DNA of 64,000 bases. Source: Ephemerocybe angulata (lineage: Eukaryota; Basidiomycota; Agaricomycetes; Agaricales; Psathyrellaceae). Numbering within the stretch: position 1 is the first letter of the stretch; each line of letters starts with the position of its first letter. This document shows, in pieces, positions 1-11,780 of the stretch. A program made the position numbers and the translations under genes. The notes beneath the pieces are model-generated. The model was not told where the DNA came from. It did not search any database and saw nothing but the letters and a program-made list of their open reading frames with translations. The stretch lies in NCBI GenBank assembly GCA_013368325.1, contig JAACJK010000109.1, positions 930,001 to 994,000 on the forward strand, read 5' to 3'.

Positions 1-155
1 AAATCAGTCGGTGTGGAGAACGAGTCGAAATAAAGGAACGAGTTTTTCGCTGTCAGTCCGGCTCTTCCATAAACGCTCCGGGGAATAACTATTTAATCAC
101 GTGATCCGCCCGAATCGCGTCAGGACTCAGGGGCTTTCGTTATCTTATCTCAGAA

Positions 156-1063
156 ATGGACAGCGATGAAGAAACGTACCTGCTCCTCCTCCTGGCCGAC
201 AGCAACCTTCCAACAGGCTCGTTCGTAGCGTCTTCCGGGCTCGAATCCTACATCAAACACGGCTTCTCTTCGTCGCCGGAACCGACGACCTTGACGTTTC
301 TGAGGGACAGCTTGACCTCCTATGCTCGGACATCCCTTGCTTTCGTCGCTGACGCCCACCGGCTAGTATCGAGGTTGGCATCGAGCGCGGAAAATGCATC
401 GGACAAGGGAAAAGAGTCAGCAGATATTCAACAAGTTCTCGAGGAGCTCGTCACCTTGGACAATCAATACGAAGCGTTGACCCTCAACCATGTCGCGCGA
501 CGCGCCTCCAAGGCACAGGGAGTCGCGTTGCTGACCCTGTACTCAAAGGGATTCACAACACCTTCAAATTTATCGGCTTACTCAGACCCGAAGAAGCGCG
601 ACAATGAAAAGTTCATGCTGCAACTACTCGATAAATTCAAACTTCAAGTCCGGAGAGAGGAGGTGACTGGCCATCTTCCAGTCTGTTGGGGAGCGTTGAC
701 AGCTGCACTGGGTCTAACATTAGGTGCGTTTGCGAGCTTCAGATCTGGCATTCCAACGTCAACAACCGTCTCCCAGAACGAGCCCAGTACCTTCACCTAT
801 TCTTACACGCCCGAAGCGTCATCTCAGCGTCGGTTCGGCTGAACGAGCTTGGGCCTTACAATGCACAACAGACTTTGCTGCACGCAGTCCGCCCTTTGGT
901 TGCAGAGGAAGTGGAACGGTGCAAACACTTGCGGACAGGCCTTTTAGACGAACCGGGGGCAAACTTCGACGAAATGACACAGGGCCCAGCCAACACCTGG
1001 CCCTTGGGCGAGATACTCGCGACGCGCCATGATCTACAGCACTCGCGTATATTCAATAGCTAG
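156..1063 (+). CDS. ureF: Urease accessory protein UreF
   Basis: UreF is a chaperone that works with UreD/UreH and UreG to deliver nickel to the urease active site in the cytosol. The N-terminus carries the family signature around 'LADSNLPTGSFVASSGLES', and after the intron comes 'QYLHLFLHARSVISASVRLN', the conserved helical core of UreF. One 53-nt intron (724-776) joins TTA-G to AA, giving 'GLTLERAQYL'. Reading through the intron would end at 842 and lose the core, so the spliced form of about 284 residues is preferred, which is the normal family length. No other urease gene lies in the window, as expected for fungi, where urease genes are unlinked. The gene converges on eIF3f with only 57 bp between the stop codons. 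Confidence 0.93.
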
Positions 1064-1120
1064 ATGGGAAAGGAAGAATGTCGCTGTTATAATTCATGCG
1101 ATGGTAAAAATACAAGATCT

Positions 1121-2293
1121 TCACGGAGCAGTTGCCAAGGCAAGACGAGCAGACACTTCGGCCTGCGAACGGACGAGGTTGGCAAGGTATGAGATCATGA
1201 GGGTATCCTGTGTGGTCGTAGCTTCCATGTCAGATATGCTTTTCTCTTTAGCCGCTGTGGAACTGACCTGTAGGCTTGAGTTGAAACCACTCTTTTCGAG
1301 GTCTTCTGTCGCTGCGCCCAGTGTGTCCATCAAGTAGCGGCCGATCGCTGCATCGCCCTCCTTCTCTCCCGACAGAACGGCCTGGACATAGGACAGAACC
1401 CTATCAAGCATGCTCTGGACACTGAGTATCGAGCGTTCGATGATTTCAACATCAGCGACGGGTTGCGGGGATGTCAAGGAGGGGGTTGCAGCGGTGCTGG
1501 TCAAGAGGTCCACTAAGGATAGTATTAATTAGACCGATACACTGAAATAGTAGGAATTGACTTACATCCACTCCTCTCAGCATCGTGGAATCGAAGCTCG
1601 ACGGGGACGGGGACGAAGACGCAGTTTTCGGGCTTGGGGTAGACGCCCACAGGTGAGCTAGAATAACAGATCAGACTCGGTCAAGAGAACAGGGGAAGGG
1701 GAACGCACCTGATGAATGCAGTAACACCTGCCTCTTGGCCCTCCTCTACGCCGGTGTTTACTGAAACCAAAATGGCAGGGTGGGGAGCAGTCTCTTGCGA
1801 GTAGAAGTTTTGGATCAATGCAGAGTAGGTGTTGAGGTTGAATCCCGTCGAGTACCTGAGATCGGCTAAACATACAGAAGTTGAATCAATTTGACAATAA
1901 ACTCACCATCCGACAATAACCTCTTTCGGGTTCACTTTGTGGTGAAGCTCGTACATCGTCCGGTGGTACTCCATATCGACGGCGACCTGCTCATCCGTCT
2001 CGCTATGGAGGACGGCGAAGGACGATCGGACTTCTATTTCGTTTTCATTGCGGACACCAAGGAGAGTTCCGATGACTCGCTCCTGAGTTTCGGTGCGTCG
2101 GAGGTAATGGTCGAGGATGGAGAGAAGGGCAACGGGGTGGATAGTGATGTTGGTCGGGGTCCGCCTAACGAGATTATCGTATTCAGGATCATAGGACTGG
2201 ACAAATGACGGCGACTCACGGTGTGGGCTGCGACGGGTCAGCCGAGGCGGCGGTGTGGAGGTGGATTGCGGAGGATGGAGGACCGACAGGCAT
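1121..2293 (-). CDS. Translation initiation factor eIF3 subunit F (MPN domain)
   Basis: This encodes the MPN-domain subunit f of the eIF3 complex, which helps recruit mRNA and the 40S subunit. I join five exons (start codon 2293-2291; introns include 2165-2219 and 1856-1906). They give a protein of roughly 319 residues: an MPN domain from about residue 28 with '[12 protein letters not shown]' and '[15 protein letters not shown]', then the C-terminal helical extension ending '[10 protein letters not shown]'. The JAMM metal-binding HxH...D pattern is absent: the region after 'VIVGWYSTGF' has no paired histidines. This fits a structural rather than deubiquitinating subunit, as is known for eIF3f. 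The gene is divergent from TOM7 across about 145 bp. Confidence 0.92.
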
Positions 2294-2438
2294 TGTTTTG
2301 GGAGGAAGAAAGAAATCTAATCACTTTGCTTGAATCCTTGACGCGGCTTTCAAAAAAGTGACGTTCGGCAATTGCCGAGGGATACCTGATGCCGCACGCT
2401 TTTTCAGCTCGTCACTGTTCTCTCCGTCACCACTCACC

Positions 2439-2753
2439 ATGCCTTCCGAAGAAACAAAAGTGTGTACATGTCTGAAGTGTCTGTGGTCGTGTCGCTGACC
2501 ATTGGAATAGGAACGGATTGTCAAGGCTGTCGAACTCGGCCGCGTACGTCCAGACTTGCTTGCGCCAACTGTTCTGCTTTGACTGACGTGTTTCCCCAGA
2601 CTGTCCTTCACTACGGCTGGATCCCCTTCATTATCTATGTTGGATTCACCAGGAGCAACCCCCAGCCTTCATTAATCATGTACGTGGCCCGCTTTACCTA
2701 GCTGCGCTTCCCGCTGATGTGTCTGTTCCAGGCTCGTCAGCCCTCTGGCTTAA
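2439..2753 (+). CDS. TOM7: Mitochondrial import receptor subunit TOM7
   Basis: Tom7 is a tiny tail-anchored subunit that modulates assembly of the TOM complex in the outer mitochondrial membrane. Four small exons (introns 2460-2510, 2544-2599 and 2680-2731) encode 51 residues. The hydrophobic segment 'LHYGWIPFIIYVGFTRS' and the ending 'LVSPLA' are the hallmarks of the family. The exons are only 21, 33, 80 and 22 nt, so no single open frame shows the protein. All joins keep frame and all introns are GT-AG. The length matches Tom7 proteins of other fungi (about 50-60 residues). Confidence 0.92.
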
Positions 2754-3151
2754 GCGACTCATGCACCCACCCCACTCACTGTACTGTTTATGTATAATCA
2801 TTCTAATGCAAACCACCGCGCTTTCGTGACCCGGAACCAATCAAACCCGTCGTGAATGTGAAGGACTACAAGTCGCCGAAGGAACAGCTCCCCAACTAAA
2901 GGTACGTGTCTTCTCTTGCTCCACGGGCGGTGATTATACTTGTGGTGATACACTTATGTGTATCCTGAAACTGTGCTTCTTGGTGTAACCGTCGACATCT
3001 GGTTTAACCAGAAGTCTGAACATGACGAAAAGACAAGGCCAGATATGAGCCCGACCTCTCCCAACCCACTTTCTCATGCTCACATTTCTCCCGCTCAGAC
3101 CTGGAGTAACGGCATCAAGCATTGGTTAAGGAACATGGAAGGGACGAAAGG
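2754..3151. other. Intergenic stretch with an orphan open frame
   Basis: This lies between TOM7 and the convergent RING-finger gene. A 30-codon stretch without ATG (2807-2899, + strand) reads like coding sequence, with '...EPIKPVVNVKDYKSPKEQL..' before a TAA. It is followed by a GTACGT donor-like motif. No acceptor or start codon joins cleanly to it, so I do not call a gene. It may simply be the TOM7 3' UTR. Confidence 0.4.
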
Positions 3152-4642
3152 TCACAGATATATTCGGCGAAGGTCGCCAGGCACTGTGATACGTTTACAT
3201 ATTGGACAGAGTTTCGTCGATCCAAGACAGCGCAGCCAGCATCCTCGACAACACGTATGCCAGCAGCCAGTCGACACCGTGGGTTCCTCATAAGGATCCA
3301 GGCAAATTCGACACACCGGCGACGACCCTGAAGACGGAGGGGTTTGCACGTCCAAGGGTGCCGGTGGGGCATTCTGCCCGAGAACGCTCAAGCGCTCAGC
3401 CTTATCAGCCTGCTTCCTAGCTGCCATAGAAGCGACCTGAAGACGAGCAGGATTCTCGTGGGGAGAGACAGCGCGAGAGCCTGCTGCGCGGCGTGAGGAC
3501 TGTCGTCGTGCCAGGTACGAAGTTCTAGTCGCCGTTTGTGCTTCATCGTCGTCGATATCGACGTCGGCATCGGCGTCAGTATCCTGACCTCCATTGTCTA
3601 GAGGCATGACGTCTCCCTCTGTGAATTGGGGCGCTCCGAATGTATCCATGTCATCCCCGTCGATGTCTATTTCCTCGTCTACATCTTGGTTTTGCCGGTT
3701 TCGTGTATGGAAGCCAGCTCCTGTATCAATTTCAATGACTTTGGAAGAGACACAAAGTCTGAGAGACACACCTTGTAAATTGCCAACATAGTTTCCCCGG
3801 TCATTATTTTGACTCTCCCACTGAGCCTCCTCTTCGTATTGTCGCTGCAGAGCCTCTTGCTGCGCTTGTTCCTCTAACCGCAGATCTTCGTTGGCGACGC
3901 ACGTGTCGACGTGGGCTTCCAAGACCCCCTCGTCTCCTCTGACGATTGTTGAGCATATTGGGCAAACTAGCTGCCCGCCGACAAGTCCCCTCGACCAAGC
4001 GTTACGGCGTGAGGGTGTTTCATCGTCCTCCTTCAGCATTTCCTTCAATTTAGCGTGCCTCTGCTTCCGATGTCGCTTGATGGTCTGCACCGTCTTGATG
4101 GACTTCTCCATTGCATCTGCTTTAGTAGTTCGAGGTGCAATGAACTTGCGTGCTTTCATTGCTGACAGGCGGCTCCGAGAGCTGGTTCCGACGCTGGAGG
4201 AGTGGCGGGTTAGTCCCGAAGCAGGATAGTACTAGGAGGACCACAACGCACTCTTCTTCGTACTCATCTCGTATTGGCTCCTCCGATCCTATTTGCTGGA
4301 TGATAGACTCTATTCGCTCCGCTTCTAGAGCTGCATGTTTCCCAAGGAGGCGCAATGGGATCTTCTCCTTGCATATGGGACACGGTCGAGTTTCCGCGCG
4401 AGCTGGGCACGATAGCCATTAGAACTGCAATGCAAAGCAGGGCGCTTATACCGAGGACTAACATTTACTGCGTTTCAATACAGGGGCTTCAGCAGGAGGT
4501 GAGGTGTCGTCATGTTCTTCCTCAACGGCTCGCTTCTTGCCCCTACAAAATGACGGAGTGCAAACAAGTCGCCATCAACAATTGTGCGCTTTCAGACGAG
4601 GCAGGTAAAGAAAACTGACTTTGCGACAGAAGACAGCGCCAT
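3152..4642 (-). CDS. RNF220-like RING-type E3 ubiquitin ligase
   Basis: This is a probable E3 ubiquitin ligase. The C-terminus is a RING finger (CRIC, then CWHTCCRGC, then CPIC) that ends 'PGDLRRIYL', the distinctive end of the animal RNF220 family. Upstream is a second zinc-finger-like motif, 'LVCPICSTIVRGDEGVLEAH' followed by 'VDTC', resembling a UBZ finger. An N-terminal CPIC motif lies in 'RPCPICKEKIPLRLLGKHAA'. A long acidic, Asp-rich linker separates the fingers. I join a short first exon (ATG at 4642-4640, ending MALSSVAK) to 'GKKRAVEEE', then two more introns before the long last exon. An optional in-frame intron without a stop codon lies near 3723-3780. The finger and RING assignments are secure. 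The exact exon 1-3 joins are my inference. Confidence 0.82.
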
Positions 4643-4940
4643 TTCTCACTTTTCGCCGCGTTTATTATTAGAGGAGCCTGGGCGCTAATAGGCTATGGGT
4701 TTACTGGCGCTCAGAACGATAATGACCAGATGGATTGCGCAGCGCCGTCGTGGATGCTCTCGAAATTCGAACAATCCGGGGAAGCCAAATCCGTACTCCG
4801 TCGGTTCTCACGTTGCTTTTGATCCGTCACTCGGACCCCGAGCGGCAGATTTGGCGCCCGAGCTCGCTCTTCGCGTCGACTCTCACTCAGGAAGGTCAGA
4901 TCTTTTTACATTGATGGATCATCTGGCTAGATAGGCAGGA

Positions 4941-6482
4941 TTATGAATCGTCTTCCTCTTCCATAACCAGTTCGATTCCCTGGCTCCGGGCAAGGTCAAT
5001 TGCTTCCCGTTCCTTTTGCTGGGAATATTCCAGCAGCGATGTCAGCACCGCGTGTTGTCCTGACGTCGAACAGTAAATGTGAGAGAGGGGTCTAGCAGTT
5101 CAGGGAGACGGCTTACCTTCCACATAGTCTCCAAACATCTGGGCCACATACGGGCGGATGTTGTCCTTCCCAGAAAGGTTATTGGGGTCCGGCAGCCTCT
5201 CCAGTAGAGTAGACACCATCTCCTGCAACGCTTCACTCGCGTCTAGTATCGTTTCATAATCGGCTTCGTCTTCGGACTCATCCCCTCCCCGAACTGCCCG
5301 AAGGATTTCGTTCCACAGGCCGTCGACTCCAGCCGCATTCCTCCCAATAGACCACTTCTTGCCGTTGATACCACCCACTTTCAAGATGATCGTGTCGTCT
5401 GGGTTGTTGGGCAGCGTAAACCCATAGCCGAGGATGAGCTCAGCGTTCGGCTTGGGGCCATAATTGTTGAAGATCTCCTGCCCGGCGAGAGTTGGCCGGT
5501 GTGGAACTATGGCCACCCTCGGAACAGTGGTATCGGGCCCAGTGTGTGTAATCCAGGAGACTGGCTGGCCTCTTGCATGATTGGCGATGTCAACACCAGG
5601 CAGAAGTATGGGGTCAGACGGCGTCTCATCGTCGAGCCTTGGCAATTGGGGTGTATCTGAGAGGACGGTTGATGGGAAAGCGCGCGAGGAAATGTACGTT
5701 GCCGCAGCGAGATATAGGTTCCTGGGTAATCGATCAATATGTATTATTCAAGGAGGTATATGTAGCGCACCATTCGAATTGTGTCCCCCACTCGGGCTTC
5801 GATTTACTAACAATTTCTCTGCATTGCGTCCATTCCTTTCTCCAGTCGTGGAAGCGGTCGTTACGAGCACCATAGAGATTGGTTCCCTTGAACGCGTCCA
5901 ACTCTTCCTCGGTAAAATACAGTGCAGTGAGGAGTTCACGTTGAGGAGGCAATAGCTCGAGGTATGAGAAATGCTTCAAGTATTGGGAAGCTTCGCTAGA
6001 GGAACCATTTGTCGGATGAGCCACATGAAAGACGCAAGAAGACTGCTGCACACACCTGTCCTCTCCAACGATCCAGTGCAGCACCAGATAAACACATATC
6101 CACTGCTTACAGGAAAGCAATATATTGGGACCCAAGCCTAATGCCCGCGAGACCGCAGCTTCGGAGGCTGGGCCTGTGACTGCCAGATCGAATGGGCACG
6201 ACACCACCTCTTGGTCCTCGGGGATATCTTCTGCGGCGACAAGACCATACCCAGAAGAGGCTTAAGGATGCAACAAATTATGTTGATATTCGGAGCGATG
6301 TTCGACGGGTAGATAATCCGCGGGGTTGCAAGGTGCGTTTGACTAGACGTTGACTGATTTGTGAGATGTTGGAGAGATCGAGTACTGCTACCTTGGATAT
6401 AGATTGCATTTGGATGAAAGCGTCCTCCATGGTCAAAGATCCACTTCTTGAAGCGAACCACCTTTTCCGATTCCTGGTCCAT
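4941..6482 (-). CDS. SET-domain protein lysine methyltransferase (RKM/SETD3/SETD6-like)
   Basis: This is a probable AdoMet-dependent lysine methyltransferase of the Rubisco-LSMT/SETD family acting on non-histone proteins. The N-terminus 'MDQESEKVVRFKKWIFDHGG' starts at 6482. The split SET domain follows, with 'GLGPNILLS', 'EWTQCREIVS' and then the diagnostic NH motif in 'PGVDIANHARGQP'. Next come 'GQEIFNNYGPKPNAELILGY' and then GF, the substrate/AdoMet pocket signature of this family. A helical C-terminal substrate-binding region ends 'ELVMEEEDDS' after an intron that joins YVEG to QHAVLTSLL. There are at least six exons. The substrate cannot be told from sequence. Confidence 0.88.
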
Positions 6483-6976
6483 CGTTGGGGTTACTGAAGG
6501 CCTGGCCCTGGCAGTCTGCAGAGTGTCGAGGCGAAGAAGCGCTCGTCGATGTTGACATTCGTTCACACGAAAAAACGATCAAAAATAGGCGAGTAGCGGG
6601 CCGTTGGGCGCGTCCTTGGCGCCTTGGCTCCTGCAGTCACACCCACAACGCGAGCAGCTGGAGTGGAGACCCAAGTTTGACGCTGTCTTACACGTTTTTC
6701 TGGAAATTCCCCGATGACCGCCCGCTAGTGCTCTTCTTCCCGCCGCAATTCCGCCGTACTTGCATCACCTAGGGCAAAATTGAACTATCTGACACGTTCT
6801 TCCCTCCATCTGTGCACAGGCCTACAAGCCTGCTATCAATTCGGCCCCTTTGGAAGATTCAAGTCCGGATACATGGCGGCAATTACAGTCCTGGGTACAA
6901 TTGTGGTGTTTTCAGCCCTATATAGTGCAGGTTACGGTAGCACAGGAACTTCAGCTCCGTTTCCCCACCTTCACGA
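6483..6976. promoter_or_regulatory. Divergent promoter between SET gene and MFS transporter
   Basis: This 494-bp region separates two divergently oriented starts. A TATA-like 'CCCTATATAGTG' lies about 55-60 bp upstream of the transporter start codon. I see no repeat or coding exon here. Confidence 0.4.
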
Positions 6977-9420
6977 TGGCCACGCCTGCCGATAAAGCAC
7001 CAGAGGTTCAAGAGTCGGAGAAGGGGTCCCTTCCACCAAGCGATCGCGAGCCGGAGAACGCCAATGTCGTGGAGGTGCAGAATGAGGACTTTGCACTTGC
7101 CCTGTCGACCGGGCCACCTCTCAAGGCGACCAGTGCACGGTCGTTGCAGCTTTTTGCCATTCTCCTCGTCGCATTCATGGGGAGTTTGTCCAATGGCTTC
7201 GATGGCTCAGGTGCGTCCTCAATTTCGAGCCACGTTCGACGAATGTCTTTCTCACAGAGGCGACCGCAGTCATGAGCGCCGTGAACGGCATGGAGTGCGT
7301 TTCCCTATACTCTTGGCCCCTAGCATAAATTCTGACATTGGACTCCCAGCCAATACTTGAACTACTTCGGCATCAATGGGCAGGATGCTGGAGGGGGAGT
7401 TGGAACCACTACGGCCATCATCTTTGCCATTGTAAGGCTATACATTCCTTGCACTATCACCCCTTCCCTGACCCGTAAAACCCCTAGTATAACATCGGAA
7501 TGATCGCTGGTGTGGTGTTTGCGGGGCCTATCGCCGACCGCTTTGGTCGGCGTGGAGGAATGGTAAGTCGAGAATACATTGCACGTTATAACCGCCCATT
7601 GACTTGTCTCCGCTAGTTCCTTGGAGGTCTTATCATCATTGCCGGTGCAATCGTAGTGACGCTGGCAAAGGGCATCCCATACCTTCTTGGAGGTCGTTTC
7701 ACCCTTGGATTTGGTGTCGCAATCACAACCACTGCCGCTCCCGCTTATGTCGTCGAAATGTCACCTCCTCAGTGGAGAGGAAGGTTGACTGGGTTGTACA
7801 ACAGTGAGTAAGACCCCGACTGTTCCCAGTTTCTGTGAATGACTTATCGGGCTTTAGCCTTCTACTACTCTGGCTCTATTCTTTGCAGTAAGTTCACCAC
7901 GCTTTGGTTGTGAGCGACTTCTTACAGATTCGTCTTAGCCGGAGTCACCGTGGCGACTGGTCGAAACTCAGGAACTCTCTCTTGGAGATTGCCTCTGGCC
8001 CTCCAAATCATCCCTGCAGCCATTCTGGCCGGGTTCGCTTGGTTCCTCCCTGAGGTATATTTTGTGGTCTGCGACCTGTTGACCGTGACCTCATCCCGTA
8101 TCCTAGTCTCCACGTTGGCTTCTTGCAGTCGGCAGAAATGATGAGGCACTGGCAATTCTTGCGAAGTATCACGGAAATGGCAACCCTGAGGCGCCTCTTG
8201 TCAAGCTCGAGTGGAAGGAATACCAGGAGAGCGTGAAGCTCGACGCGTCTGATAAGCGCTGGTGAGTATCCCATATACCTTGATGGCGGCACCCTTCTGA
8301 GCCATAATTTCAGGTGGGATTACTCAGAGCTCGTTAACACTCGCAATGCACGATACCGCACTTTCATGATGCTGTTGATGGGATTCTTCGGCGTATGTTT
8401 TTTCCCTCCTTCACTCTGTTGTTGTTCTGACACATTGTAAAGCAATGGTCTGGAAACGGTCTAGGGTGAGATGCAGTTACGTGTGCCGCCGAAAAACTAG
8501 TGCTTACCCCGAGGCCATAGATACTTTTTGCCCATTCTTTTCGGTGCTGCCGGAGCAAATACTCAGAACCAGAGATTGACGCTGAACTTCGCCAACACCG
8601 TTATCTCTGCAGGAGGTGCCCTCATTGGCACTTCCTTGACTGACAAAGTTGGACGAAGGAATATGTGGTTCTGGGGTACCCTCGCCAGTTCGGCGACTCT
8701 CGCAATCGTAACTGGATGCACTGCCAAGTGGGGTTCAACCGGTGCCAACCCGGCGGGTGCCAATGCTGCGATCGCGTTCATATGTGCGTAGCCGGTGATG
8801 CCTATTCATACTTCCTACTGATTCCCGTGTTGCAGTTATCTTTGGTTTCGTGTACAGCATGGCGTACACTCCCTTGCAAGCTTTGTACCCTGCGGAATGC
8901 TTGCACTACAACACTCGAGCCAAGGGAATGGCAACGTAAGATCCCCACTTTGAATTCAGTGACTTCCATTCCTGACTTTGCTTTTCTAGATACGCCTTGG
9001 CTGTCAGCTGCGCTTCTTTTGTCAACTCTTACACTGGTCCCATCGCTCTCGAAAAGATTCAGTGGAAGGTATGTCTAAATTTATCTATTACATTACAGAA
9101 GAATAAATCTGAAAATAATGACAAGCTCTACATCGTCTACGTTGTTTGGGATCTGTTCGAGTGTCTTGTAATCTGGTTCTGCGCTGTTGAAACCAAAGGC
9201 CGGACTTTGTGCGTACCTTGCACATAGGTTATGATCGCCACTGATGCCCCCTTCTGCTGGTTAGGGAGGAACTCGAAGAGATCTTCAACGTTCGTTACTT
9301 TCTTCCTAATTCAAAACTCCCTAGCTGACTTGCTGTGGCAATTAGGATCCTCACCCAGTTCGCAAATCACTCGCGAAGAAAAGGCTGGCGCTCGTCCAGA
9401 CCGACCGAACGGACGCGTAG
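6977..9420 (+). CDS. MFS sugar transporter (hexose/disaccharide permease family)
   Basis: This is a plasma-membrane sugar:proton symporter of the major facilitator superfamily, sugar porter family. About a dozen short exons encode roughly 520 residues. They include TM1 ('LFAILLVAFMGSLSNGFDGS'), the loop 2-3 motif 'GPIADRFGRRGGM', 'GRFTLGFGVAI', the post-TM6 'PESPRILVSTGRNDEAL' region, the loop 8-9 motif 'LTDKVGRRNMWF', and the family's C-terminal motif in 'AVETKGRTLEELEEIFN'. The last exon (ending at 9420) adds 'DPHPVRKSLAKKRLALV' and a short tail. The intron before it (about 9285-9345) must be removed to reach that ending. Similarity is strongest to the fungal lactose/quinate/hexose permease group. 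The substrate cannot be assigned. Confidence 0.9.
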
Positions 9421-10028
9421 GCGCTTAGCGTTTAATGGAATGATGATGCGCCGCTGGAGCCGCAAATCTAGGACTGGCAATCAGGAGACCATCCGCATCT
9501 CCCGTATCGCCTGTATACCAACTTGTACTTGTCTTGATATCTCGGATTTTCGTCATCTTCAGTGCAACCGTCTCAATGCTGATAGCCTCGAAGCGGTGTT
9601 CGACGTCATTTCGGATCTTCCGTTCGGTTTCCCTCTGCCAGAGCCAAGTCAAACCGAGATTCACCTTACTCAAGCAAGAATACTTCTTTATTATTATACA
9701 TTGAGGTCACGCCAAGTCAGATATCTTTGCTCTTCTTTGCTTCCATCCTTCACAGCATCCCGCCTCCCTCGAAGTTCGCGGTTATTCGCTCCAGCTAGGC
9801 CTGAAACGCCTTTTTCGGGCTTACCAACGAGCGCCAGGGGTGTGGATCCCCCAAACGCCGCTTGACGGCATGTCCAACTATAAGCACTCTCAGCGTCACC
9901 GATGCCGGTGGCCGGCATATGTCCGGGTGTCAGGAGGCTGGAGAAAACGGACAATTCTCTTGGGCCATACTATAAAAATGGCAGTGGACATTTTGATGTA
10001 GTCCAGTACCCTTTTTCCCCCCTCCGCC
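9421..10028. other. Intergenic region upstream of chitinase
   Basis: This 608-bp stretch lies between the transporter and the chitinase. I see no conserved coding segment. It contains the MFS 3' region (an AT-rich patch near 9688-9700) and the chitinase promoter. Confidence 0.4.
9971..9978 (+). promoter_or_regulatory. TATA box of chitinase gene
   Basis: TATAAAAA lies 51 bp upstream of the chitinase ATG (10029), followed by a pyrimidine-rich leader (TTTTTCCCCCCTCC). The position and the leader are typical of a strongly expressed fungal gene. Confidence 0.55.
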
Positions 10029-11656
10029 ATGAAGGTCCCCGTTCTATTGTTAGCCGCCGGTCTTTCCGCGGTTTTTGAGTCCTGTGGTGCGCAGGACGCG
10101 TCGGTCAGCTCGAGCGTTGAGATTTCTGGCTTTGGCAACCATGGACCCCGAATTCCAGGCAAAGTCGCTGCTGCTTGGTATGCCGGGTGGCATACTGCCG
10201 ATTTTCCGTTGTCCAAGGTTCCTTGGTCGAAGTATACCCACTTGACCTATGCGTTCGCGTGAGTCTATTCCACTTCCTTGTCCCGGACAATGGATACTGA
10301 CGCGCTGAGAAGGATTACGACCCCAGACGTCCGTACCCTCAGCCTCGAGGGCTCCAGTCCCGAAACCCTGCCCAACTTTGTCCGTGAAGCGCGCAAGCAT
10401 GTGGGTGTAGTATGATCATGCCGAACACAAGCAGTGGTACTGATCACCCTCATTTGTAACGACAGAACGTCAAGGCTCTGATTTCTGTTGGTGGTTGGAC
10501 AGGATCTCGCTTTTTCTCCACTGCCGTTGCGACTCCTCAGAACAGGACGGCTTTCGTGAAGACCGTCGTAGGATTTGTTCAGAAGTACAACCTTGACGGC
10601 GTCGACTTTGAGTGAGTTTCTCCCTCCCATCGCTTCACGTCCCTTCCGAGCCTTGGAGCGCGTGGCGCTGCTGAAACTGCCGGGATGAGCGCTGACGCTC
10701 GAGATCTTGTCGCAGCTGGGAATACCCCGCAAGTCAAGGCATCGGCTGCAACACCATCAGCACGGCCGACACCGCCAATTTCCTCCTCTTCCTCCAGGAA
10801 CTGCGAAAAAATCCCATCGGTTCCAAAATCATTGTTACCGCTGCAACTGCAACCAGGCCGTTCACTGGCCCTGATGGTGCACCATCTGCCAGTGTCGCAC
10901 CCTTCGCCAAGGTGTTGGACTACTTCGCCCTCATGAACTACGATATCTGGGGCCCATGGAGTGCTACTGTTGGGCCCAACGCACCCCTCAATGACACCTG
11001 TGCCGCTCCAGAGAACCAGCAAGGTCTCTCGGCCGTAAATGCTGTCCAAGCATGGTCTGGTGCTGGTGTGCCCAAAGACCAACTTGTCCTCGCAGTTGCA
11101 GGATACGGCCATGGCTTCAGCGTCCCCAAGGCCAACGCCTTCGTCAACGGATCCACTACTGTCTTGAAGCCCTACCCTGCTTTCGATGGTGCGAACAGGC
11201 CTAAAGGTGATGCTTGGGACGACGGTGCTGGACCCGATGTCTGCGGTGTTGTCAACCCTAACGGAGGCAACTTCAACTTCTGGGGTTTGATCGCGAACGG
11301 ATTCTTGAAGGCAGACGGCACTCCCGCACCCGGCATTGGCTACCGCTACGATAGCTGCAGCCAGACGGTACGTACTGACACATTACCTTTAACCACCCTG
11401 TTAATGTTCGCCGACAGCCGTATGTTTATAACCCGACGACGGAAATCATGGTTTCCTTCGACAATGCACAAGTAAGTGACATACCAACTGGCACCGCCGC
11501 GTTTCATTCATGAAACTGACATTTCCGTAGTCCTTTGCAGCGAAAGGCAACTTCATCAAGAATTCCGGGTTGAAGGGCTTTGCCTTGTGGGAAGCTGGAG
11601 GCGACTCTAACAGCATCCTCTTGAACTCGATACGCGGTGCAGTTGGTTTCCGATAG
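10029..11656 (+). CDS. Secreted GH18 chitinase (class III/V-type endochitinase)
   Basis: This glycoside hydrolase family 18 enzyme cleaves chitin, probably during cell-wall remodelling, mycoparasitism or nutrition. A signal peptide ('MKVPVLLLAAGLSAVFES..') opens the protein. The TIM barrel follows, with 'VAAAWYAGWH', 'YTHLTYAFA', 'ALISVGGWTGS' and the catalytic motif DGVDFDWEYP, whose Glu is the acid/base. Later come 'DYFALMNYDIWG' and 'GFALWEAGGDSN'. A 104-nt intron (10612-10715) interrupts the catalytic motif between DF and DWEYP, and four other introns are present. The protein is about 430 residues, with no carbohydrate-binding module or GPI signal, so it is probably a soluble extracellular enzyme. 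Confidence 0.93.
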
Positions 11657-11780
11657 GCATGGAGAGCAGGTTACAACCCCCTTCAGCAATCCTACTGACG
11701 TTTGATGGGAGCACAAGCATCCCGGTGAACCACGAGACCTTCCCTTACATACACCTTCACTTGAATATCATTATTATAAT

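Noticed and set aside
4970..4980. GTTCGATTCCC, another T-loop-like string
   Set aside because: It falls in the last exon of the SET gene and lacks paired acceptor and anticodon arms.
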